A stretch of DNA of 32,558 nucleotides, from contig JAFGND010000085.1 in NCBI GenBank assembly GCA_016927185.1, forward strand, positions 1 to 32,558. Direction: 5' to 3'. Positions within the stretch are counted from its first letter, which is position 1, and the number at the start of each line of letters is the position of its first letter. The notes below the pieces were generated by a model. That model made no database searches. It was not told the DNA's origin and saw only the letters and a program-made list of their open reading frames with translations. Shown one piece after another: positions 1-7,639 of the stretch. The position numbers and the translations under genes were made by a program. This DNA is from Candidatus Coatesiibacteriota bacterium. GTDB lineage: Bacteria; JAFGND01.

Positions 1-65
1 GATAAGCTCTTTAATATGAAAATATATGTATGATTAATCAATGGGAAAGCCTCTATTTCCATAAC

Positions 66-100
66 CAGGGAGTCTGTCTTGAAAGAGACAGATTTCCCTG
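66..100. other. Stable hairpin downstream of the first WD40 gene
   Basis: CAGGGA (66-71) pairs with TCCCTG (95-100) and TCTGTCT (73-79) pairs with AGACAGA (86-92), leaving a 6-base loop and a small internal bulge. It lies just beyond the stop of the minus-strand gene that ends at 118, so it could mark or protect that mRNA's 3' end. No run of T follows it in the direction of that gene, so it is not a classic intrinsic terminator. Confidence 0.45.
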
Positions 101-117
101 AAATGGAAGAAAAAAAA

Positions 118-1317
118 CTATCTGATTTTCACCACTCTCTTGCATTCCATGCCACTCTTCACTACATAAACTCCCTCTCTCCATTTGCTTGCATCAATTG
201 AATGCTTGCCTTTGGGAAGTTTCATAATCAATTTACCTGTAAGGGAATAGATTGCTCCTGAGGATGGCAGGGAAACTGACAAGCGGGTTGAAAAGGGGTT
301 GGGGGAGATGGAGAAGGAGTGAGCAGGGAGAGAGGAAGATGATTGGTTAGTTGAATATCCAGTTTCTTGTACAGGATTAAATGCAAAAGCATATAAAGCG
401 TAATTATCTCCTTTTACTGAACAAAAAACATTTCCATCCGATAGTCTATAGTAATTAAGGTACAAATTATAAGCATTTGGAAAATTAGGGTTAGGTGATA
501 ACACAGCTGCATTTTTCCCATCAGGAGAAAATCTAAGTTCACCTTTATAAACCAATTCTGAATAGCTCTTGAGACAGACTCCATCTGACATTCTCCAGTA
601 TCTTGTTATATCAGCACATGATAAAGCATAATACCCATCAGGAGCTAAATAGATATCAATACTACCTACAGGAGATTGATTGGTTAAAGTCCTGATGCAC
701 GTTCCATCTGATATTCTCCAAAACTTTACTGTTTTATCATAACTTCCAGATAACATATATTCATCATTCTGCGAAAAAATAGCTTGAATAACATCACCTG
801 TATGTCCATTAAATGATCTTATCACTACACTATCAGGAATACTCCAGTAATCTATACAATTTGTATCTCCATAGCAAATAGCCTTACTTCCATCATAATT
901 CCCATCAGATCCATATAGTGGGAATCCTGTTCTGATTTTGTTTAAACATACACCATCTAAAAGTCTGTATCTATGGATTTTCCGTGTTCTAATTCCTATA
1001 ATGGCGTATTTGTCATCTGTGGTAAAACTTATGGATTTTATTATTTCATCTTCCTTTATTGTCCATAAACAATATCCATCATACAATCGCCAGTATTTTA
1101 AATTAAAATCTAAATCTGCAGATAATAGATAATCTCCATTAAAACTAATTGCTAATGCTGTTATGCCATCAGTATGACCTCTTAATTCCTTTACTTTATT
1201 GCCACTGGGAACTTGCCAGTATTTTAACAGCTTATCATTACCACCGGTCATTATATAATAAGTATTTTCAGCAGATAATGAAAGGTAAAGAAAAAGTATT
1301 ATTGATAAATATCTCAT
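118..1317 (-). CDS. Secreted WD40-repeat beta-propeller protein with T9SS type A sorting domain
   Basis: A 399-residue protein with an N-terminal signal peptide (hydrophobic residues 3-15, likely cut near SLSA). About seven WD40-like units follow, each with a Y/F-W core and an 'SDG.C' turn, consistent with a seven-bladed propeller. The last 65 or so residues form a type A sorting domain: the PNPF motif, a 'IYSLTGKLI' strand, a 'GVYVVK' strand and a basic end. In known systems this domain directs export through the type IX machinery and is then cleaved. Start ATG at 1317 has GAAGGTGAG upstream. TTGACA on the minus strand at 1370-1375 could be a -35, but no good -10 follows. The ligand or function of the propeller is unknown. 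The sorting domain is nearly duplicated at DNA level in the gene at the right end of the window. Confidence 0.88.
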   Translation of the reverse strand: MRYLSIILFLYLSLSAENTYYIMTGGNDKLLKYWQVPSGNKVKELRGHTDGITALAISFNGDYLLSADLDFNLKYWRLYDGYCLWTIKEDEIIKSISFTTDDKYAIIGIRTRKIHRYRLLDGVCLNKIRTGFPLYGSDGNYDGSKAICYGDTNCIDYWSIPDSVVIRSFNGHTGDVIQAIFSQNDEYMLSGSYDKTVKFWRISDGTCIRTLTNQSPVGSIDIYLAPDGYYALSCADITRYWRMSDGVCLKSYSELVYKGELRFSPDGKNAAVLSPNPNFPNAYNLYLNYYRLSDGNVFCSVKGDNYALYAFAFNPVQETGYSTNQSSSSLPAHSFSISPNPFSTRLSVSLPSSGAIYSLTGKLIMKLPKGKHSIDASKWREGVYVVKSGMECKRVVKIR

Positions 1318-1521
1318 CCTTCACTCACCTTCTAAACTATTATTAACATTGATGATTTTTTATATTTATTGTCAAGCTCGTAATTGTATTTTGCAGTATG
1401 ACAGCATAATCTCGGCTTTCTGCCTTGTTTTTTGAAATGCAGGCAAAAATGTGCGAAAATTTTTTCTGGAATATTATCATGTTTTTTTTATATATATTGC
1501 AGAAAGGTCAAGGAGGTCGAG

Positions 1522-2349
1522 ATGACAAGATACATGGTAATTTTACTGACAGTTTTTTTAAGCATTCAACTATTTGCAGCAACTAAAAGCTATCCAGTTA
1601 CATTCTACAATCCAAGAACTGGCTGCAATCAAACACAATACTTTTCCTTTTCCATAACAGTTGTTTCCGATAATTATGGAACCAAAAGCGAGTCAAGCCG
1701 TTATGGAAAACCGTTTGTATATGCTTCCCCGAATGAGAAATACAGCATTACAATATATAATCCTCTTCCAATAAGAGTTGCATGTAATCTCACTATTGAT
1801 GGGTTAAGCTCAATAACTGGAAGTCCTGTAAATGTTTCAGGTGGAAGCAAATGGGTAATACAGCCTAATAGCAGTATAACTATTTCTGGCTGGCAGGTTT
1901 CCAATGACAATGCCAGAAGATTTTATTTTACATCAAAGGCAAATTCCTATGCAAAATGGCGTTCAAATGCATGGGGCAGGGATTTGTCAGTTAACTGTGG
2001 AGTTATTGGTGCTGCTTTCTTCTGGAGTCAGGCAGAGCTGAATGAATATTACAGAAGCATTTACAGACCGGAACCAATTGTATATGATAACGAGTCTCCA
2101 AAATGCGGTGCATCAAGACCATGCCCTGATTATAAAAGAAGAGACAAGTCCTGTGAATCAGCAGCAAAACAATATAATGCTGGGACAGGTATGGGCGAAA
2201 GATACGGCAACAGCGTAACAAGAATATACTTCAATTATGACAGGGGAATGTACAGAGCAACTGACGCAGTAGTAGTATATTACGATTTCGGAAGTCCGGA
2301 ATATTCATATCCCAATGCTTTTTCAAATGGATATGCTCCTGAATATTAG
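1522..2349 (+). CDS. Secreted protein of an uncharacterised family
   Basis: A 275-residue protein starting at ATG 1522, eight bases or so after AAGGAGG; the frame is open further upstream, but only this start gives a clean signal peptide (residues 3-20, ending FAA). Residues of about 70-150 contain 'TIDGLSSITGSP', 'WVIQPNSSITISGWQVS' and 'FYFTSKANSYAKW', then 'NCGVIGAAFF' and 'GTGMGE'. From memory, this order of motifs (a DG-x-G turn, a proline-plus-GWR-like strand, F-x-F, SYA, NVGVIG, GTGxG) recurs in a widespread bacterial family without known function. A Cys-rich stretch (CGASRPCPDYKRRDKSC) sits before the last motif. It has no sorting domain, unlike its neighbours, and is divergent from the gene at 118-1317. 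Function cannot be assigned. Confidence 0.8.
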   Translation: MTRYMVILLTVFLSIQLFAATKSYPVTFYNPRTGCNQTQYFSFSITVVSDNYGTKSESSRYGKPFVYASPNEKYSITIYNPLPIRVACNLTIDGLSSITGSPVNVSGGSKWVIQPNSSITISGWQVSNDNARRFYFTSKANSYAKWRSNAWGRDLSVNCGVIGAAFFWSQAELNEYYRSIYRPEPIVYDNESPKCGASRPCPDYKRRDKSCESAAKQYNAGTGMGERYGNSVTRIYFNYDRGMYRATDAVVVYYDFGSPEYSYPNAFSNGYAPEY

Positions 2350-2374
2350 AATCTCCATTTTGCCTTTTATATAG

Positions 2375-2408
2375 AAAAAAGCCCCTTGGAGAAATTCAAG
2401 GGGTTTTC
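2375..2408 (+). terminator. Intrinsic terminator after the secreted-protein gene
   Basis: CCCCTTG (2382-2388) pairs with CAAGGGG (2397-2403) across a short loop. The stem is preceded by AAAAAAG and followed by TTTT, so the A and T tracts extend the pairing. It lies 26 bases after the stop at 2349. Confidence 0.8.
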
Positions 2409-2463
2409 ATATTTGAAGATATATTTTCAGATCCCATAAAATCCTTTCCAGAATTAAAAAGTC

Positions 2464-2491
2464 TTGACAAAATCATTGAAAGCATTAATAT
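2464..2491 (+). promoter_or_regulatory. Sigma70-type promoter for the first PQQ propeller gene
   Basis: TTGACA (2464-2469), a 16-base spacer and TAATAT (2486-2491), placed between the preceding terminator and the start at 2519. The match to the -35 consensus is perfect. Confidence 0.6.
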
Positions 2492-2518
2492 TTAAATCAG
2501 GTAAAAAGGACGGTGGAA

Positions 2519-3790
2519 ATGAAATATCCATTTTTGATTTTGGGACTTATTTTTATAACTGGTTCTATATATGCACTTCCTGGTGACATTATCTGGAAAT
2601 TCAAGACAGGAGAAGGAATATATTCTTCCCCATATGCTGAAAATAATGTTGTCTATTTCGGAAGTTGCGACAAGAATATCTATGCTCTTGATGCTAATGA
2701 TGGAAGCCTGAGATGGAGCCTGAAAACAGGTGATGAAGTTTATTCGTCTCCAAGAATTGCTAATAATATATTGTATATAGGAAGCAAGGATGGTTATTTA
2801 TATGAGGTGAATGTTGCAGATGGCAGTTTGAATTACCTGCATTCAGTAGGAAGCATTGGATACTCCTCTCCATGCATTTCAAATGGAATGATCTATATCG
2901 GGAGCGAGGATAATAATTTATATGCAATAAATATAAGTGACAAGAAAATCAAATGGAAATTCAAGACAGATGATTATATTCGTTCTACACCATGCGAATT
3001 TGAAGGGACAGTATTTTTTGGAGGCTGGGATAGTTATATATATGCGGTGAATGCTGCAGATGGTTCATTGAAATGGAAATATAAGACAAAATACTCTATT
3101 ATATCATCACCTGCAGTCTTTCAGAACAAGGTTCATATTGGAAGTGATGATGGTTTCCTGTATAGCCTGAATGCTGATGACGGGACATTAAACTGGAAAT
3201 TTGAGGCAAACTGGTATTTCAATTCGTCTCCCCGTATAGCTAATGACCTTGTTTATGCAGGAAGCAATGATAGTTATTTATATGCGATATTTGCAGACAA
3301 TGGTAATCTCAAGTGGAAATACCTGACTGGCAGCTGGGTTTTCTCTTCACCATCTGTTTCTGATGGAGTTGTATATGTCGGCAGCTGGGATTTTAATCTA
3401 TATGCACTTGAAGCATTAAATGGAGATTTCTTATGGAAATTTCCTACTGAAAACCGTCTGGAATCCTCTCCTTTCATATATAATAATATTGTATTTATAG
3501 GAGGAATTGACGGATATTTATATGCCGTTGAGACATATGGTTTTACAGGATTTAAGGAAAAGGAATTTTCTGAAAGTATACCTGCAAGAAAAATCACTGT
3601 ATCACCCAATCCCTTCAGGAACAGGCTTGATGTTTTCTCACCTTCAGAAGGAAGTGTTTATTCAATCTCAGGTCAACTTATGCTAAGAATAGCGAAAGGA
3701 TTTAACAGGATTGATACAAGCCATTGGGATGCAGGAGTTTATATCATTAAAACAAATGATGAGAAAAAGAAGATTGTCAGGATAAAATAA
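2519..3790 (+). CDS. Secreted eight-bladed PQQ-like beta-propeller with T9SS sorting domain
   Basis: A 423-residue protein with a signal peptide ending near IYA. Eight tandem units of about 40 residues repeat the pattern 'SSP...vY.Gs.D.yLYA.na.dGslkWk', typical of PQQ-enzyme and BamB-like propellers. The repeat pattern matches the propeller scaffold, but no quinone-enzyme active site was recognised, so a binding or structural role is more likely than catalysis. A C-terminal sorting domain (SPNPF, 'VYSISGQLM', 'GVYIIK') predicts T9SS export. ATG 2519 is preferred over the in-frame GTG 2513, because AAAAAGGA at 2503-2510 is 8 bases from the ATG but only 2 from the GTG. A promoter and an upstream terminator make it a separate transcription unit. 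It is a paralogue of the next gene. Confidence 0.9.
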   Translation: MKYPFLILGLIFITGSIYALPGDIIWKFKTGEGIYSSPYAENNVVYFGSCDKNIYALDANDGSLRWSLKTGDEVYSSPRIANNILYIGSKDGYLYEVNVADGSLNYLHSVGSIGYSSPCISNGMIYIGSEDNNLYAINISDKKIKWKFKTDDYIRSTPCEFEGTVFFGGWDSYIYAVNAADGSLKWKYKTKYSIISSPAVFQNKVHIGSDDGFLYSLNADDGTLNWKFEANWYFNSSPRIANDLVYAGSNDSYLYAIFADNGNLKWKYLTGSWVFSSPSVSDGVVYVGSWDFNLYALEALNGDFLWKFPTENRLESSPFIYNNIVFIGGIDGYLYAVETYGFTGFKEKEFSESIPARKITVSPNPFRNRLDVFSPSEGSVYSISGQLMLRIAKGFNRIDTSHWDAGVYIIKTNDEKKKIVRIK

Positions 3791-3879
3791 TGCCCCATTT
3801 GAGGTATCGCTATAAAATCCTGTAAATAATAAGATTATAGCATCGTTTTCAGGATATCTATTCTAAATGGATATTTTAC

Positions 3880-3908
3880 TTGACAGACCTTTGAAAAAAG
3901 TATTATAT
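3880..3908 (+). promoter_or_regulatory. Sigma70-type promoter for the second PQQ propeller gene
   Basis: TTGACA (3880-3885), a 17-base spacer and TTATAT (3903-3908), 22 bases before the start at 3930. It resembles the promoter of the preceding paralogue, suggesting that each propeller gene is transcribed separately. Confidence 0.55.
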
Positions 3909-3929
3909 TGAAATGACAAGGAGAATAAT

Positions 3930-5195
3930 ATGAGAATTCTAAATGTCTTGTTCATTTTGATTACAGTTTCAGTTCTTTCTTCGGAACCTGGAGACCTGCT
4001 CTGGAAGTACATGACTGGCAACAAGATCTATTCCTCACCATGGTCAGATGGTGACAACATCTCTTTCGGAAGCCATGATTATTACATTTATACACTGAAA
4101 AAGGATGGCAGTCTCAAATGGAAATATCTGACCCAGAATGAAGTTTATTCATCTCCAAGAATAAAGAATGAAACTGTTTATGAAGGGTCAGAGGATCATT
4201 TCATATATGCAGTCAATATCAATACTGGTTCATTGAAATGGAGCTACCAGACTGTTTCTACAGTAAGTTCTTCTCCCTGTATTCATAATGGAGCAGTTTA
4301 CATTGGAAGCGATGACACCCATCTGTATTCAATAAATGAGAATAATGGAGTTTTGAAATGGAGATACAAGGCAGACAACTGCATAGGTTCAACTCCCTTG
4401 ATAGTCAACGAAAAGATTTATTTCGGTGATTACAGTGGTTATATATATGCAATCAATGAAGATGAAGGAGATCTTGTCTGGAGATACTCTACTGGAAGCA
4501 GTATATATTCTTCTGCATGCTATCTTGATAATACAATATATATAGGTAACACTGACTTTTTCGTCTATGCAATAGATATTTCAAGTGGAAGCCTGAGGTG
4601 GAAATTCAAGACAGGTGCTGAAACCAATTCTACTCCCTGTGCATATAAAGACAAGGTTTTCATAGGCAGCTATGACAAGTATATGTATGCATTCAATGCA
4701 TCTGATGGATCAGTCAACTGGAGATATCCTGCCCAGGACAAGGTTCATTCCTCACCATTTTACAAAGATGATGTTGTCTATTTCGGAAGCTATGATAATT
4801 ACCTGTATGCAGTTAATGCATCCGATGGATCTTTAAAATGGAAGTATTTGGCTGGCGGGACATTATATTCATCACCATTCGTATTCGATAATATCGTATA
4901 TATTGGAGGGCTGGACAATTATCTCTATGCTGTTGAAACATACAAGTCTATGGGATTCAAAAGCATGACAAGAAAGCGTGCATTGCCATCTAACAGTATC
5001 AAATCCTATCCTAATCCTTTCACGAATACATTATTTGTTGAATTGCAACAAGATGGAGCAATTTATGCTTTGAGCGGACAGCTTGTCAGGAAGATACGGA
5101 AAGGCAATTCCAGAATCAATACAAATAACTGGATAGCAGGCATTTACATCATTAAAAGCGGAACTGAAGCAAGAAAGATGGTAAAAACCTGGTAA
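3930..5195 (+). CDS. Secreted eight-bladed PQQ-like beta-propeller with T9SS sorting domain
   Basis: A 421-residue protein with a signal peptide (about residues 1-18, ending VLSS). Eight repeats of 39-40 residues follow the same 'SSP...vY.GS.D.yLYAvn..dGsLkWky' pattern as the gene at 2519. The C-terminus is a type A sorting domain: YPNPF, 'IYALSGQLV' and 'GIYIIK', ending in lysine-rich sequence. ATG 3930 has AAGGAG 6 bases upstream and its own promoter. It is a tandem paralogue of the preceding gene, diverged enough that repeats align blade by blade while the surface residues differ. Function beyond surface-displayed propeller is unknown. Confidence 0.9.
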   Translation: MRILNVLFILITVSVLSSEPGDLLWKYMTGNKIYSSPWSDGDNISFGSHDYYIYTLKKDGSLKWKYLTQNEVYSSPRIKNETVYEGSEDHFIYAVNINTGSLKWSYQTVSTVSSSPCIHNGAVYIGSDDTHLYSINENNGVLKWRYKADNCIGSTPLIVNEKIYFGDYSGYIYAINEDEGDLVWRYSTGSSIYSSACYLDNTIYIGNTDFFVYAIDISSGSLRWKFKTGAETNSTPCAYKDKVFIGSYDKYMYAFNASDGSVNWRYPAQDKVHSSPFYKDDVVYFGSYDNYLYAVNASDGSLKWKYLAGGTLYSSPFVFDNIVYIGGLDNYLYAVETYKSMGFKSMTRKRALPSNSIKSYPNPFTNTLFVELQQDGAIYALSGQLVRKIRKGNSRINTNNWIAGIYIIKSGTEARKMVKTW

Positions 5196-5266
5196 AGGTA
5201 AATCCTGAATCTGTTTGACAAAATCCCTGCTCTTTTTTGTTCAAGATAACAGGAAAAGGAGGTTTC

Positions 5267-6448
5267 ATGAGTAAACTGTTATTAACATTGATTTTAGTTG
5301 GTTCCATAACTCTTTGTTATGCAACGAAATTCGCACTCTCCGGGAGTCATGACAAGACAGTCAAGTACTGGAATTTGTCTAATGGTATCTGCATAAAAGC
5401 AATCACGGAAATAGAAGATATCTATGAAGTTGCAATAAGCACCGATGGGAAATTTGCACTTACATGTTCATCTGACAAGGATGCGAATTATTATTCACTG
5501 CCTGATCTTGCACTTATTAGAAAACTTTCAGGACATATATCAGGAATATACGGGATTTGCTTCTCTAATGACGGCACGCATGCTGCAACAGGAAGTCAGG
5601 ACCAGAAAGCGAAATACTGGAATCTCGAAGATGGAAACTGCATATATACTCTTGATCATCCAAGCACGGTGAGTGCAGTAGATATAAATAATAATGGGAA
5701 ATACTTATTGACTGGCTGCTGGGACAGGCAATTAAGATTGTTTGATTTGCAGGATGGAACTCTCCTGAGAACTTTCACAGGACATACTTCGCATATAACT
5801 GAAGTGAGATTCAGCTCAAATAGCAAGTATATACTTTCTGCATGTCAGGATTATACAATGAGATACTGGGATGCTGAAACAGGGCAGTGTCTTACAGTCA
5901 TTCAGGATACTTCACAGGTATATTCAGCAAAGCTTTCTCCAAACGGGAATAATATTCTGTCAGGTAATCAATGGGGAATGGTAAGATACTGGCAGACAGA
6001 CGGTACAAGGATTATGACATTCTCAAGCACTCATAATGGGGCAGTAAGAGGAGTAGACATTTTCATAGATGGATTGTATGGTCTGTCTGGCGGGGATGAT
6101 GGTTATATCAAGTATTTTGATATTACAACAGGCAATCTGCTTCTTGAAATAAAAGCCAATAATATTGCAGTAAGAAGTGTTGCTTTCAATCCGGTTGAAG
6201 GCACGGGATTTGATACAAAAACCTCAACTTCTTGTATCCCATACAATTATTTCTCTGTTACTCCCAATCCCTTCAATACTCACCTAACTCTTTCCCTTCC
6301 TGAAGAGGCTTCCATTTATACGATTACCGGAAGGTTAGTGAAAAAGCTGTCAAAGGGTAATTATGAAATAGATACAAAAACATGGAAATCAGGCATATAT
6401 TTATTAAAAACATCAACAGAAATCAGGAAAATAATAAAACTTGATTGA
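5267..6448 (+). CDS. Secreted WD40-repeat propeller with T9SS sorting domain
   Basis: A 393-residue protein. ATG 5267 is chosen because AAAGGAGG lies just upstream and it gives a clean signal peptide (SKLLLTLILVGSITLCYA); an in-frame ATG at 5237 would bury it. Seven WD40 units are visible, each starting near 'yaLSGs.D' and ending 'kYWnl.dG.c', fitting a seven-bladed propeller. The C-terminal sorting domain has TPNPF, 'IYTITGRLV' and 'GIYLLK'. A perfect TTGACA is at 5215-5220 but lacks a clear -10. It is a paralogue of the minus-strand gene at 118-1317. Secreted WD40 proteins are less usual than cytoplasmic ones, and the sorting domain makes a surface role likely. Confidence 0.9.
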   Translation: MSKLLLTLILVGSITLCYATKFALSGSHDKTVKYWNLSNGICIKAITEIEDIYEVAISTDGKFALTCSSDKDANYYSLPDLALIRKLSGHISGIYGICFSNDGTHAATGSQDQKAKYWNLEDGNCIYTLDHPSTVSAVDINNNGKYLLTGCWDRQLRLFDLQDGTLLRTFTGHTSHITEVRFSSNSKYILSACQDYTMRYWDAETGQCLTVIQDTSQVYSAKLSPNGNNILSGNQWGMVRYWQTDGTRIMTFSSTHNGAVRGVDIFIDGLYGLSGGDDGYIKYFDITTGNLLLEIKANNIAVRSVAFNPVEGTGFDTKTSTSCIPYNYFSVTPNPFNTHLTLSLPEEASIYTITGRLVKKLSKGNYEIDTKTWKSGIYLLKTSTEIRKIIKLD

Positions 6449-6456
6449 TATTTATA

Positions 6457-6484
6457 TCAGGAGTGATTAAATAATTGCTCCTGA
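6457..6484 (+). terminator. Possible weak terminator hairpin after the WD40 gene
   Basis: TCAGGAG (6457-6463) pairs with CTCCTGA (6478-6484). The stem is perfect over 7 bp, but A-rich rather than T-rich sequence follows, so it may only mark or protect the 3' end. Confidence 0.35.
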
Positions 6485-6606
6485 AAAATAACTGGGAAAT
6501 CTGTTTCAGGCTGTTTGACTCCTGAATGCAAGAAAGTTAAATATTCTGAAATAAAGAATCCTATTGACTAAAAACAAATATTTATCGTGTCCTTGCTTTT
6601 TAAAAC

Positions 6607-6894
6607 ATGGCCGCTATTGTTGGTGTACTCAGGTTCAGGATTTCAATTCCTGAATGCAGTTCATTGAAATATAAGAGAAGCGTTGTAAAAAGGCTTACAG
6701 CACGCATTAAGGAAAGATTTAATGTATCGGTGTCGGAAATAGGTAATCTTGATAACAGGGATAAGGCAGAACTTGCGGTTGCAAGTGTCAATTCAGATAT
6801 CAGATACCTGAATGGTCAGCTGGACAAGCTTACTAACTTTTTAAATGAGGAGCATGGTTTTGTACTGGAAGATTATGATTTGGAGTTTCGCTAG
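6607..6894 (+). CDS. DUF503 (YlxP-like) protein
   Basis: A 95-residue protein matching the DUF503 family in length and pattern: 'GVLRFRISIPECSSLKYKR' at the N-terminus, then the 'R.tarikeRFNVSVSEIG' helix and strand, then 'DK.elAvAsVnsD'. Members often sit near nusA-infB-rbfA and are suspected RNA-binding or ribosome-related proteins, but the role is not established. Here it lacks that context. No Shine-Dalgarno sequence is visible before ATG 6607, so translation initiation may be weak or leaderless. Its 3' end overlaps the start of the next gene by about 20 bases, indicating coupling. Confidence 0.88.
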   Translation: MAAIVGVLRFRISIPECSSLKYKRSVVKRLTARIKERFNVSVSEIGNLDNRDKAELAVASVNSDIRYLNGQLDKLTNFLNEEHGFVLEDYDLEFR

Positions 6895-7639
6895 CATACT
6901 GCTATTTACTGATTATTCATTTTCTGCAAGAAATATGGGAATGGGTGAAGCAAATATGGGAATACTTGACGAGGTGAGTGCAACTGAATTGAATCCATCA
7001 CTAGCAGCATCTCTCAGATACGGTCAGGTTTTTCTTGCAGGTGGAAATCCATCCAATTTCAAGTTTGGAGCTGGAAAGGCTTTCGGGAGATATGGCACAA
7101 GCTTTATTTTTGGATACGGCAAGGATAATGACATAAAATCTACAAAAGCAAGCCTCAATTTTGCAAGAAACCTGTACAAGAATCCTTATGGAACATGCAT
7201 TGACATAGGAGCAGATGGAGTTTTTTCGCATTACGACAGTCTCGGTACAAAAGAAAATGCTTTTTATGGAGGAGGCGGTTTCAGCTTCAAGCCACTTCCA
7301 GCTTTCAGTTTCACTGCTGTTTATAATGGTCTTGGCATAAAGGAGAATTCACCCATAGATAAAGTATATGCTTATGGCATAACCTATTTCTTTCTTGATT
7401 TGGGCTCATTTGCATTCAATAGAGTGAAGGTTGGAGATAAATGGGAAAAGAGATTCGGGCTTGAGTTTTACATAAAAAACATTGCTTCAACAAGATTAGG
7501 TATAAATGAGGGAAATCTTTGTGCAGGTTTTGGCTTCAAGGTGAAAAAGTTCGGGGCAGATTTCGGCTTTACCCATAAGGAAAGCGAGAATCTTTTCAAG
7601 GGAAGCATTAGCTACTTTTTCGGAGAGGAAAACCTGTGA
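6875..7639 (+). CDS. PorV/UPF0164-like outer-membrane beta-barrel protein
   Basis: About 254 residues. After a signal peptide ending YSFSA the mature protein opens 'RNMGMGEANMGILDEVSATE' and then 'LNPSLAA'. This is the characteristic opening of PorV, PorQ and other FadL-type barrels (a GMG box, a D, then NP). Alternating hydrophobic strands fill the rest. PorV acts in type IX secretion as an outer-membrane shuttle for sorting-domain proteins, which fits the five sorting-domain proteins in this window. This copy is shorter than typical PorV, so a related barrel is possible. ATG 6875 is chosen for the signal peptide; ATG 6854, preceded by GAGGAG, is the main alternative. It overlaps both its neighbours. 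Confidence 0.65.
   Translation: MIWSFASILLFTDYSFSARNMGMGEANMGILDEVSATELNPSLAASLRYGQVFLAGGNPSNFKFGAGKAFGRYGTSFIFGYGKDNDIKSTKASLNFARNLYKNPYGTCIDIGADGVFSHYDSLGTKENAFYGGGGFSFKPLPAFSFTAVYNGLGIKENSPIDKVYAYGITYFFLDLGSFAFNRVKVGDKWEKRFGLEFYIKNIASTRLGINEGNLCAGFGFKVKKFGADFGFTHKESENLFKGSISYFFGEENL

Noticed and set aside
1318-1521. TTGACA on the minus strand at 1370-1375 and TATTAT on the plus strand at 1472-1477, as divergent promoters.
   Set aside because: Each lacks a partner element at proper spacing, so I did not list them as promoters. The region shows nothing else I can name.
3809-3841. GCTATAA and TTATAGC between the two PQQ genes as a terminator.
   Set aside because: The stem is only 7 AT-rich base pairs with a 19-base loop and a poor T tract.
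2600-5000. Regularly spaced similar stretches at about 120-base intervals, like a tandem repeat or CRISPR array.
   Set aside because: They are the codons of 40-residue PQQ-type blades in intact genes; the units vary and have no spacers.
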